A stretch of 64,000 nucleotides of DNA from NCBI GenBank assembly GCA_964019165.1, contig OZ025287.1, positions 4,238,844 through 4,302,843 of the forward strand. The letters run 5' to 3'. The position numbers and the translations under genes were made by a program. The notes below the pieces were generated by a model. That model searched no databases, was not told where the DNA came from, and saw only the letters and a program-made list of their open reading frames with translations. Below are positions 34,761 through 47,900 of this stretch, piece after piece. How positions within the stretch are numbered: position 1 is the stretch's first letter; each line of letters starts with the position of its first letter. This stretch comes from Mastigias papua (Eukaryota; Cnidaria; Scyphozoa; Rhizostomeae; Mastigiidae).

Positions 34761-37700
34761 CCTCCCCGAGCCTAAGCATTTAGGCTGAGTTGTTGTTTAT
34801 CAAATTTTTGATACTGTATTATAATCATTATTTAATATAGTGTATCATCGGAGTTGAAGGGTCCTTCGCGTATATAGAATAATTCCTGGTTGCCTAATAG
34901 GAGGGTGGCGGCGCTTACTAATTTTTAAGTTTTGCTCTGACACCCAGGACCCTAAAAGACCCCATGCATGAATTTTCATCTTGTACAGTACCATGTTGAT
35001 GTCCACTCATCCAGACAATCAGTTATCGTAGCTTCAAATGTGTGGACTTCTGTGCTTGTCAAATTTGATGCAATGTAATGCGACAGTCGATTGTCGCAGA
35101 GTAATAGTACCCATTCTTTCAATTGTTCATTCTAGCAATTGAATAGGGATGGGGGAAAGGGATATTTCCATGATACATACTTCTATTATCTTTGAATGAT
35201 CGGCAATTGCAGAATGACTTTTGTTTGGGATTGAACTGCTACATTTGATAAGAGTTCATCATTGTTGAACGAAGATCTATTCGCTCTGAAAGAGGATAGT
35301 ATTTATCGCACATTTATTGTGCATATCAACATTTCCAACTCCCCCTCCGTAAATAAACCCCCTCCGCTAAGTAAACGCTTAAAAGATTTCTGATCCCCGG
35401 TTATTGGGACCCCTCTTCAATTAGGCACCAAAGAGTAGTTTGTATTCTATAATCTTTACAATACAGCACTTTACAATACAGTTCAGCATTTTTGAGTAAG
35501 TCAATATGTTATAATTTTTAGGGGTGATTTGCAGGAATTTCAGAAAAAAAGCATGCCTATCTATTGCACAGCACAGTTCCTACTCAGTTACTAAGCGCCA
35601 ATACCGACCTGGGGGATAGGAACCGTCGCGCAGGCGCAAACCATATCATGCAATAAGTGACAGGAAAGAAAATAAACCCAAGTTCACACAATTAAAAAGT
35701 TTTTCTTCTGTGATAGATGGAACATTCCAAAAGCAATTTGAGTGAGTCTCATTTAACTATTTGAATGGGATATCTCCAAGAGCGTTAGAAACATTCAAAT
35801 TAAAATCAGGTGCAACTGGTTACATCTGTAAACAACTGTGATGATTAAAAGTAGAGAAAAGATAAACCAAAAAAGCAAATCTGAGTATTTTCAAAACATA
35901 TTCATACAAAATCTCAGCAGGATATACATATTAATGACTAGCAAAGAATATACATAAGAAGATAGATACTATTTCATATAATCTAAAATCGATCCAAACT
36001 GATATATAATTTCCATCGAATTTCGCCACATGATCACCTAAGTTGCCCATTTTTAAACTAAAATAAATAAGTTTGTGGATCAACTTCCCAAGTGTAAGGA
36101 CTCCTTCCGTGCATAGGAATATTTTAGTTCACCGGACCATTTTCGTAAATAATTCAGTTTCATTCAATTACATAACGCATTTACAAACTGAACCACTTTA
36201 GGAGCGCCTTCTTAATGCAAACAGGCTTCCCGAAGAATGCTGTGATTCAAAGACTCTCTCTGTACAGCTTGGCTTCAAGATTGCTCTAGGCGACGTGGTG
36301 GCATCCTTCACTTGAGATTCGACAGTGGTGCATCAGGGACATTCTTAAAGATTTATGGTACATATCCCCATTGCCTACGATGACATGGCAGATGTGCTCT
36401 AAATGTGTTGGAGGGAGTAACAGCAGTTATCGCAGGAAAACCAACTTTCCATCGCATCCCAGACATAAAATAGCACTACACAGATCAAGAAATCACTTGC
36501 AAGTCTTAAATCTCCCTCTAATATAACCCGACAGAAATTTTCTAAATAAATATACAAATTAGAGACGATTCTCTCTCTAAACTGTTGCACTTACGGTTGA
36601 AAACTACCACTCATAATAAATTCACGTAAGTCTGCAATATATCTTTCTAAAATCTACTTTCTCTACAAAGATAATAGTCTTTGCTAGCAATAGTGCTGAA
36701 AAATCAGGTGTACTTGCCACATAAAAAGCATCTGTAAACTGAATAATATGGATACATTTGAAGCTTACGGTTTGTGTAGCTACCTTCAAGTGGGCCATGT
36801 TGCAGGCCAAACCACGTATTGGCAATGCTCCCCTTTTACATAAAACGAAGAGTTGCAAGAAATTCAGCTTACCGTATTGGAATCATCAACTAAAAATTCT
36901 AATTCTACTCCAGACGTAATTTCACTGTAAACAAAGTTTTCTGTGGAGTCAGCTTGCAAGTATAGAGCCCAACCTGTTCACTATTCTTTTGACAATCGTT
37001 CCCCGGTGCCACAAGAAAAAGAATGCACAGAATGGGGGGTGAGTCTCTAAATACTTAAATAGTAACTTTAAATTATGGCTTTGTAATTAGTTGTGATATC
37101 TTAAGCCATACGTCTCCCTTTTATAAACTAATAGCTTTCCATGCCGATAAACGCATGCTTTTGTTGTTGCCAGTTCCCAAGACAGTGCCTGTTCGTGGTG
37201 CTACAATGGTGACATACTGACCAATTATAGAAAGACCATAGAATTTGGTCCAATTAATAAGTTCTTTACAAGAACAACTGTACGTGTCAGGGTAAATTTA
37301 CAATGAAAAGGATGTCTGCGCTAATACCAAGGACCATTAAAAGTGAATGGAAATAGTTTATGGAAATATGTGAATACGTGAGACTAACTCCTTGCGGCAA
37401 GCTCAGGAACTGAGGCAAGTTGAGAAACTATCTATTTGGGATAGAAACTTAATTTACCATGCATTATAAAGTGAGATATCACCAAGGAGCTAAGCAAACC
37501 AAAAAAAGCAGAGGGCTACTTAAATGGTGAAAGCTATATTCGGAGTTAGATGGCTACGAATCTACCTGAACGATCTTGTGCTTTCAAAGTAGAATTCCTA
37601 CTGGGAGCAGACATCGCTATTCCAAAAACTCAAGCTCAACTAAAACTAGCATTATGATGACAATAATAATTATCATGGTGAAAATAATAAAGTTACCTAC

Positions 37701-38089
37701 AGAAAATATATTAACTCTACTTAAATATGCGGTGAGACATGGAATACATTATATAATTTTAGATATAAAATAACATACATGACGCTATAACTTTAGATTA
37801 AAAGTGAGGCAAATAAGAACATCCTTGGAAACGACCCTGAAGAACATTCATAGAAACAACCCTGCAGAACATCCATGGAAACGACCCTGCAGAACAACAC
37901 ATAACTAAGATTTGCTCATCTCTTGCATTAACGTAGGTATAGCCACAAACATAAATCTTTCACATATAAATTACTTTACTTAGACTGTATCCACGCAAAT
38001 CTCTAAACAAGCCATGAGGTCAAGTACTAAAAATAACTAAATAAAAATGCATTTTAAATTATTACGAGCCAGTATTATGCATTAAGTTT
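34761..38089. other. Region between the converging GLUD and ZMIZ genes
   Basis: No exon is recognised. It contains the small tandem repeat at 37815-37895 and old transposon-like C/G runs near 35340-35420. The ZMIZ 3' UTR must begin just below 38090 on the minus strand. No canonical AATAAA was found in its first 150 bp. Confidence 0.45.
37815..37895 (+). repeat. 25-bp tandem repeat, 3.2 copies
   Basis: Units at 37815, 37840 and 37865 of the type aagaacatccttggaaac followed by gaccctg, plus six bases of a fourth. They differ at a few positions. Confidence 0.85.
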
Positions 38090-41000
38090 CTATTCTAGCA
38101 TCGATAAAATGTCCTCACTTGGCAGGTCCGGAGGCCCAAGGTATGATAATAATTCAGCCGGGTCGAGGTTATCTGGCAGAACCTACAAAGAATTAAACGA
38201 TCAAATTGTGAGCTTCAAATAAAGAAGACCTGAATTTTATCCTATGAAAAGAGCAGATCTAATTTCCTACAAAATGACCAAATGCACAGTTTCAACTCCA
38301 AATAGTAGCTATGATGTATCTGCGTCAACAATGCTTGATACATTGAAATGGCCCTCAAGTAATGAAATTATAAATAGAGAGACGGCTATAACAGTGTACA
38401 AATCTTTAAGTAACCTTGCACCCAATTATCTCCCCAATCTATCTACTAAAGAGTCTTCTAGACATTATCAGGCAACGCAATGCAGACATTGGTTTATACA
38501 TTATATTTGAATACGTGTGTATTGTAAGTAAATCTTAAGCTTTATTTAGTTTTATAAGTACAGTATGTAAATATTAAGGGGGTACCGTAAAAAAAAATTT
38601 TAAATGAAATGAAATACTATCATCCACTCTTATGCAAAAGTAATGCCTAAAATCAATGATTAATATAGTCTGGATTATTACTATTGAGATGTAAAAAAAC
38701 AGGCAATTCAATATCAAGCCTTGAATCGCAATAGAGAGGATCTCCGATGCAAAGCTTTCGAGCATGGGATGTCCGAACGTCTTGTGAAGAGAGGTATATT
38801 CGGTAATGTGAAAATTCAGTCAGCTTGAAATTACCTGAACCTACGTATTGAAAATGCAAATTGACTATGAAATAGTTTCTTTAATAACTGCATAACAGGG
38901 GCTGAAACTGATGGAAACTTGAAGACGGGCCTCACTGGATTTGCGGACCGGACTTTCCGTATTTCTGATCTGAGTGATAGTCTTAAGTGACCAAAAATAA
39001 CAAAATTATGCTGGGTAGTCTCTAAAAATGGATACCTCCTGGTCTGGCAAAGCAAGTAACTATATTCTTGTACGATACATGAAGAGAGTAGCATCCCAAG
39101 AGTCTCTTGCAGAGCTAATATGACAGGTATGAATTGGTTTAACTGACTATAAAACCTACCTCAAGACTGCCCTCTTCATTATTATCTCCACTGGCTTCAA
39201 ATATGTTCTCCAAATTTAAATACGAATTGTTTAAATCAGCGTCAGGATTGCATTGGTCCTTGCTGTGGTTTAGATCGCTCGAATCGCCGATAGTTCCGTT
39301 AGATTTTGTGGACGAAATATTTGAAGAGTTAGATTTTCGAATAGGTTCAGGTGATGCTAGCGAACCAGAAGAAATCTTCTCTTTACCTGGAAATAAGACA
39401 TTAAATTCCATACAATATATTGGTAATGGATCTCAAAACAATCGAGATGAAACATAGTTGAAGGGCAAGTGATATTCAGGTAGGAGAGTATTCTGCATCA
39501 AACAAATGGATAATGCTCCGATACTTGAAAACAAGCATCGTTTTATTCCCTTTTAAGAACTGTAATACATTTATTTGCACTTTAGATGCAGGGTTCATAC
39601 ACATCCTGCCTAATATCTTTCCCTGGCTTTTCCTTACTTTTTTCTGGAAAATTAAGGTGTTTTTCCTGATTACATATCAGAAATACACGATATTTTCCTG
39701 ACTAACCAGCGTTACAAACGATGCGGGCGACTGACCCATCCTTTAAAACTAAATAATTGAGCAAAATTTTCCCAATTTGGGTAAGAAAGGGAGGCTCTCT
39801 GCTCAATTGGAGAAAAGAATATCACAAACTGTGCAATGAATAGAGTTGACTATTGGGTATCAAAGAAATCATCTGCATGCATGATAAAAATCCCTGACTT
39901 TTCCTGGCTTTCTTCAAGTTTCAATCAAAATTCTTGACTTTTCCTCACTGTCCTTAAAAACACAGATTTTTCCTGATTTTTCCTGACCATATGAACCCTG
40001 AGATATTAATTATATCTTCTACGATGGTAATTAGGTTTTTTAATGCTTTCTAATTATGGTAAAGGAAATTGTTAAGTAGACGGAGGGTCCCTTGAAAATC
40101 AGCACTCGCTGAAGGGCTAACCTCCTCAAAAATGTGAAATGAAATCATGAATCAGATCATTCTGCAATATTGTCATGACAACAAGCCCTTACAACATAAA
40201 GAAGGACAATTCAAAGTGCAAAACTATAAACATTGAAAAGACCAGTAATAAAAGGGTAGCAATGTTGTACAAGCGTGTTCTATCCACGTACTCTGTTTTA
40301 AGCCATCTCCCGCTGCAGTATGCTGCTTAGGGCCACTTTGAGTTGTTGAAATTCCTGCAGATGATTGTGGAAATAACGGAGGTCCCATCGTGTCAGATGT
40401 TGGTGTTCCTGCAACCAAAGGATGCGCTGCTTGAGGCGTGCGGGAAGATCCTTGGGTGGTTGTTGGAGTGTTCGACGGACGACTGACAGGACTAGTAGGT
40501 AAATTTTGTGGCGTCAGTGGCTGCTGCTGCTGCTGCTGAGAATAAGGTGTACGAGGTTGGCCTCCGTTGGGGGAGTTCAATGGATTTGCATCATGAGATA
40601 TAGACTTTAGTCGTTTCGATGGCAAACCTAGGCAATCAAAAAAGTTCAATGTTACACTTTCTACCCATACTATAACATTTATAAAATCACCGAAGTACTT
40701 TTATCAAACTGAATATTATATCCTCAAATGGCAGAACAAATCTCTTGTGAATCGAAATATTTCAACGGTTTTTCACCTAATACCTACTGCAGACCACCAT
40801 GACCTATTGTAGGGTCCAGTACAAATGAAACAATAGAGGCCCTAATGATATCATCATGAAATTTAAAGTTACTACAGCCAGTAAAGAATCACTTTGCAAC
40901 TTTTGGGGGTCACTACCAATTGTGAGCAAGAGCAATATACTTCCTGTCTTCCCTCTCTAGGTGCTCAAAAATATTGCCAAATTCATAAACCAACCGAAAC

Positions 41001-41914
41001 CAAGAAGCTAAGTGTCAAATCCCTTACCACCTGAAATGTCATCGTCTGGTTTCTCCATTTTTACTGAAACTGGCTTCCAAGATCCACTTGAATCAATTGT
41101 TACTTCCTCCACATCGGTTCTAAGAAGTTGGAATCAAATAAGTCACGAAAAATTGTGCTTTACAGAACTCATAAATAAAAACAAACCTACATCATTAACA
41201 CACCAACGAAAGAAAAAGTGCTGTCCTCTGAATGCCAAATGCAGAGTATCTCGACTTCAGGAATACATCTGCATTTGTGAAGGTAAGGAAATGTTACGAA
41301 AGAAAATTAGGCAAAACAGTAAGATTATACTTAAACAAGAGGGTGTTATACGAACTTTGCTAGTGTTGTGAGTATCTGGCATAGATAGTGATCAACCTCT
41401 AGGCCTTCCAAAATCGCATTCTTACTGCAAACCGGGCATTTCCAGAGTCCTCTCTCCACGTTTAACTTCAAATAAGACTCCAAGTCGAAGCAGTGGATAT
41501 GTTTGCAATCCTGCCCTCGAGCCGGCAGAGCAATTCGTCTAAATGTTATGGGACACTTCAATGAAACTTTTATTGCTGTTTGCTCAACTCCATCGTCCCC
41601 ATTCAAAATAGCTTGACCAGTCATCTGAAAATGCCTCTTAACTGAAAACAAATCAGAAAAAAACATTAACAAAAGCTATAAGGGAAAAATAAGCCAATTT
41701 ACGAACATAACATATATTGACTTTAGCTTTACAGTCACAAGTAATAATATAATCAAAGCTTTCTTATATTACCACTTGAGTAGCAATATTCAGAGCAGAA
41801 TTGTTCTCAAAGCAGGCATTCATTTCCCCAAGCAATTGTCTTAGTTTGAAACAAGAAATTATATAGATAATAGTAAACATGATCGTTCTACATATATCTC
41901 TTATGCATATACAG

Positions 41915-41962
<48 letters not shown>

Positions 41963-44900
41963 GCATGACAAATACAAATAATACAATAATACAAATAAAT
42001 GGAAATTGAATTGCTTACTCTTCGCAATACAATGCTCAGCAGGAAGCAAACGTTTTTTCAATAGTCCTTGTAGAACGGAGTTTACAGATGGACGGTGAAC
42101 CAATTGTAGAACAAACAGATGAGACTAACAGAGAAAGTAAAATTGTTTTAGAAAATGCCATACAGATAACAAATAGATAAATAAAACAAAAAGGACATTG
42201 CAGTAAAGATTTTTCCTACAGATAATGGCTGATAAAGAAGTTAAATATGTATAAAGCAGAACGACAGAACAATAAACAACAGCGAGATGTACTTACACAG
42301 CAGCACTGTGATACTGTTATTTGTATAGTGTTTCGTCCAGGTTTGCACACATTTTTCAGTAATAGTGGCTTGTGGGACGCCCTGCTATCTCCCTAAAGTA
42401 ACAAAGAAAATTATCATATGATCACTTAATAGTAATGACAAAGTTCTTATCTGTATAAGTGTAATGATGCTTGGTGAGTACTGTATTTTGTGTATAGCGT
42501 AGTAGCATCATAGCGTTCAAACTGTCTTGCATAGTATGTAAGAAAACAGCTTTTCAACTGCAGGTACCAATTGAGAATTCCGCTAAGTTTACAAGTAAAA
42601 TGAAAACTAAATGGCAAAAATTTATAGATGAATGGATGGATGAATGGGTCACTCATGGATTGATTCATAGAATTGCTAATATTGTGTGGGCAAATTAAAG
42701 GTTGATGGATAATTGATATGAGTGCCAATCGCCTGTGGTCATAACGTACTTTAAAGTAGCAATATAAACAAACTGTACTGACCCTTTCAATTGATAACGG
42801 TGTTGCGTTGACACTGACACTAACTGAGGTAGGCCAGTTTGTTGTCATGCTTTTGTCCTCGTGGTGATAACATTTGAACTGGAGCTCAAGATCGGGCCTA
42901 AAGAGATAGGATAATCTTAAAGTGGATGCAAGGGCAATACCGGGTGTCCACTTCATACATATTTAATCTGCTCAGTGTATCGGAAAATACCTCACTGAAA
43001 CTCTGAAAGAGATGTAGGTCAAAGAATTGTCGGCTCAAGGAAAAGTAGAAAGAAGACATGAGACAACTTGTGACAAACAATACTTCGTATACTTCGTAAA
43101 GCTCGCGTGCATTACTGAACCAAAGGCAAACACAATTGCAGCTCTGTAAGAAATTGCCAGTAAGTCTTTGGTACAACCAATTTGATGCATAATTGGGTTG
43201 AAATTGTAAAGTGTGAATAACAGCTGGCATACACCGGAACCTCTGCTAACAAATACGCTACTTTGCAAACAATACTGCTATCAGATGAGAGTGCCAGGTG
43301 GGAATACCTTCATGTTTAGACGAATTCAAGTAGCCATGTCATCGCACTCTGCTTGCCAACAAACAAAAGTGCAGAGTGAAACACAACAAGTACAGTTATA
43401 CCAACCTGCACATAAGAGTTTGGTAAATTGTTGCCCGCAAACTGAATGCATGATTGCTCACAGCAAGGTTATGCTCAAGTCTAAATGGCTGCAGAACAAT
43501 ACCATTTGGCACCGGAAAGGTCAGTCGCAAACAATCCTTTTGCTCTGTAGATATTAGAAAAACAAATTAGTGAAAAGTCTGTTGGTACTACAGAACTTCA
43601 CTACAGCACGAAAAAGCGGGAACATTCTTCTAGCATACTGAATAGCCTTTTTCATCTGACACTTCATGCTCTGACGAGTGTCGGACGAAAAAAGCTTTCA
43701 GTATGTTAAAAGAAGGTGCCCGCTTTTTCGTGTTACGTGAAAAACAAATTAGTTAAAATTAGCGCTACAATTAGATACTGCCGGTTCGTTAAACCAGTAG
43801 TAATGCTCAAAATCGCTAAAATATAAGAATAATTTCAGATATTCTTAGGTTCAAAATAAAAAAATTTAAGAATATTTAGGCACAGCAGAAAATCGGGTAT
43901 TCTTATAAAATAGTGTATAACCATCATCTACTATAAGTAATTTAATAGTAATAAATTTTCATATGATGTTTCAAATCTTTTGCAGAAATATGTTCATAAG
44001 AACTATTTCAGTAGCCTGAGGTCACTCAAATCGCTATTTTCAAATTATCACGGGGAATGACTGCCCCTGCCCTTTGTCCCTTGCCTTTTGCTCCTTGCCG
44101 CTCAACACTCAAGCGTTCGCTATTGCTGTTGTTGTTCTGTCTATATTAGTAGCGCACTATCTGTAATGGCAACAGGGTTACTATGCAAATCCATGCTTCT
44201 TGTGGTATCGTATTGTAGTTACTAGTTTGTATATATTTACGCGATAACAAATTATCCTACTCGATTCAGTGTAGAAAAACAGCCACATTCTATGTGCAAG
44301 ATCCATGGCACACGTTCAATAAAATTCCACACATAAGGGGTCAGTCATTTATAACTCTGGGTACAGGGGCGGGTTAGAATTTACAAAATGGTCATAAGTT
44401 TTATACTCCTTCAATTTTTGTCCAAAAGTTTTCATATCCCATTGAGAAATAAGTAATAGGTTTCACATCCCACTTGCTATCTACCCTGTAAGGATTTCAG
44501 GGTAGATTTCTTCACTGCTACTTTTAAAGTCGCCATAGCCACTATCATCTACTTAAGAAATCACATATATAAAATGTTTTCTGCAAAATTACTTGTTGAT
44601 AAATATTGCAGGGAAAACTTTTGTACACAACATTGTAAATATCATTCTTTGTGAGATTTCTTTGCATAAGGCATAGTAAAATTTTCATGCAAAACGTTGA
44701 TTTATGCTTGAAACATCATTTGAACAAACAGCTGCGATGAATGCTAATATGAGCACTACAATAATACAGTATAACATAGAAAACTTACATCAGAGAAAAA
44801 TTGCTATTGGAGAAACTCAGACAGCTAGATACATATAAATACAGTGATCAATAGACTTCTGCAAATTATTGAGTCGATCTTCATTAGATTTTGTCTTTAA

Positions 44901-47900
44901 AGGATTTGATGTTCCTCGGAAAATCTCCACAAAGTTTCATACCCCCCGAGTGTCCTTGGAAAAGTTTTCACACCCTACCCAATTCTAGCTCGCCCCGGTA
45001 CCCAGAGCTATAAATGACTGGCCCCCTAAGAACATAAAATACATAAAATTTTGAAATGATAGAATTCCAGTAATGGTGGTGTAGGTTCGTAGCACTAATC
45101 TTACGCTTGTCGGTCTTGCCTATCACAGCTAAATATAATGTTAGGTTGTAGGTTCCTGCTAAATGATGGTTCTTAAGTGCGGAGATCTACTGTACTTGAC
45201 ATACAATAACAAGTGACGCTACTCACTTATTGGAGGCTTGTGATCCATCATCGGAGAATTCGATGGATTCATAGGCGGCTTAACATGAGAAATTGGCATC
45301 CCCATCGGATCAATTATCGGCTTCTGGTCGACAGGCCTTTGGGGTCCTTGCATTCCTGGATTATCACAGACCGGTATGTATCTACCACCTACCCCATGGT
45401 TACCTGGCATCGATGTTTGGCTTTGTGGATTTGGTTGATACTGAAGAGTACTGGGTCGACGCTGAGATGTGATTGGCTGAATTCCAGATGGAGTCATCGC
45501 CATTCTGCTGTACTGCGGAGGCATCCCTATGCCACCCATATTTGGAACGGGACCAACATTTCCCATATTCATTTGCCCCTGGGGCATCTGTCCGCTGTAA
45601 CCTGATGACGGAGGGGTTCTTCCATAACCAGGAGGTTGCTAAAAGTGCAAAAAGACATTTTCATTGCCAAACTTCGTAAAAGTAACAAATCAAAGATCCA
45701 GGACTAGTAAGAGGTGAGGAGTATCGAAGGTCAAAGATTAGTAGCAAAGGTTCAACAGTAGCAAAAGTTCAACAGTAGCAAAGGTTCAACAGTAGCAAAA
45801 GTTCAACAGTAGCAAAGGTTCAACAGTAGCAAAAGTTCAACAGTAGCAAAGGTTCAACAGTAGCAAAAGTTCAACCGTAGCAAAGGTTCAATAGTAGCAC
45901 AGGTCCACAGCAAAACCAGGTGTACATGAGAAGTACCGTAAATCCTGGATTCAGCCCCCTTGTGGATTATTTATTTTTGATGCTTTTTGGGTAGGGGTTT
46001 GTTCGAGGGGAGGAATTATTAGAGGGGGCCTATTCGAGGGGGGGGCTTTTAAAATTATTTGATACATTTCACATATAAAGCTCATTGTCAAAGCTCCTGT
46101 TCTCCATAATAACAAAAGAACAGTATAAACTTAGGCATTAGTTTTCATCAAAGTCTTCATCATCATCCGGGGTAGGGGCTTATTCGAGGGGGCTTATTAA
46201 CAATTTGAAATTCTAACATGGGGACTTATTCGAGGGGGGCACTTCGAGGATTTACGGTATGAATTAAAGAGTAGCATAGATCAAGTATAAGCAAGAATGG
46301 TTAATGTTGCACAAATACAAAGACATCTAACATACCGGGTACTGCGGAGGAAAATTGGGCTCTTGCTTGACCTGAGCAGGAAAAGGTGGAAAATTCCCCT
46401 GCATATTTTGTTGCTGAGGCTGTTGTGTCATTGGGGGGCCATTATTCATCATATTCTGCCCATACATTGACGATGCAGATCTTTTCACACCAGGGGGGTT
46501 GGGGTATCGAGGCATCATTCCTCTGATTTGCGGGTTGGGAGTCATTCCTGGTTGCTGTTGTTGCTGCTGCTGCATATAAGGACTACTTTGCTGTTGTTGC
46601 TGTGCCATGTAACCAGGGTACATTCCTTTATTCACCATCGGTCGTTGGGAGGCCATACCACCACGGGCTTGGAACTGAGTTTGGCCTTGTAGCGCATAAT
46701 CGCCACCATTATTATAAAATTCATCTAAAATAAAAATATTAAACGACACGTGAAAAAATGCAACAGGGGAATGTATGATTATATAGTATTGGTGTTTCCC
46801 GCATCGCACAATGTGTTCGTGTTTAAATTAGCAAAAAGCATAATTTCTGTGTTAAAAACTATCAACAACCTGCCAACCAACCAATCAGGTCATAAAATAT
46901 CACTGAAGGAACTTCTGTTGATTGTGATTAAAAATTTATGCTTCATACACGTAGGAGTTAAAAAAATGAACTATCTGCGTGGCAAAATTTTCAAATGATT
47001 AGTATTTGCGTGGTGGTTATATTTTTATGTAAAGAGGCAGGAAGCCTATGGGTTTGCTAACGGGAAAGCAGCAGAAAAACTACAAGTCTTCAGCTCTACG
47101 TTTAGTTGGATATCAAACGATGTGGGAAACGGGATATCGGAATTGCAGCACAGGGTTTCTTGCTTTCAACAAGGGATCAACGTATTCTACAACAATCAAG
47201 CCATTGGATAACAGGGTGCTATTGGCAAAATTAGGCTGGACTAGAAAAGGGCTGGGATGGAACTAGATGGGGTAGGAGGATGCAACAAAGCTGTCATCAT
47301 ATATAAGATACTGCACACATAACTGCAAAGAACAAAATAAAGAGTATACAAAAGAGAGCAGGTAACTCACTTTGATCAGGGTTTTCTGGCATGTGCAGAG
47401 TTGCTGTAGCAGTGGCAGTGGCCGTTGCAGTTGCAGCAGCAGCAGCAACAGCAGCAGCTGCAACTGCCGCGGCATTAGGGTTGTTTGGGTTCTGGCCATG
47501 TCTATATGAGTATGGATTTTGTTGTCCAGTTGGTGTGCTTGGTTCCGGACAAAACTGATTGCCATACATGCCACCCATAGCCGGCAACTGCTGTATGCTG
47601 GACATCTGCTGATTGCGCATGCCCTGTCCTTGGGGCGGGAAACCTGAGAGACAGATTGAGATCATCAAACACATTACAAATTCTACTGACATGATAGAAG
47701 TGAAAATCCAATTGAAAAGTTTTGTAAATACAAGAGAAATGATTTAGTTTCTTTATTCTCCCAAAACTCTCCAGAAAATTTTCTGAAAGTAAAATTTCGG
47801 GATACCAATTAGGCTCTGCTCACTCATGCCTTTTGTCTCATGTACGTAAAGTAAGACCATGGAATATGAAACGACAAAAACTCAAGTGTGCAGCTTACAT

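Noticed and set aside
43620..43664. Second hammerhead on the minus strand of the fold-back
   Set aside because: The arm has lost CTGANGA (reads agcatgaag) and cannot form the catalytic core.
45213..45605. 130-codon plus-strand open frame rich in Trp, Arg and His
   Set aside because: Antisense shadow of ZMIZ exon 9.
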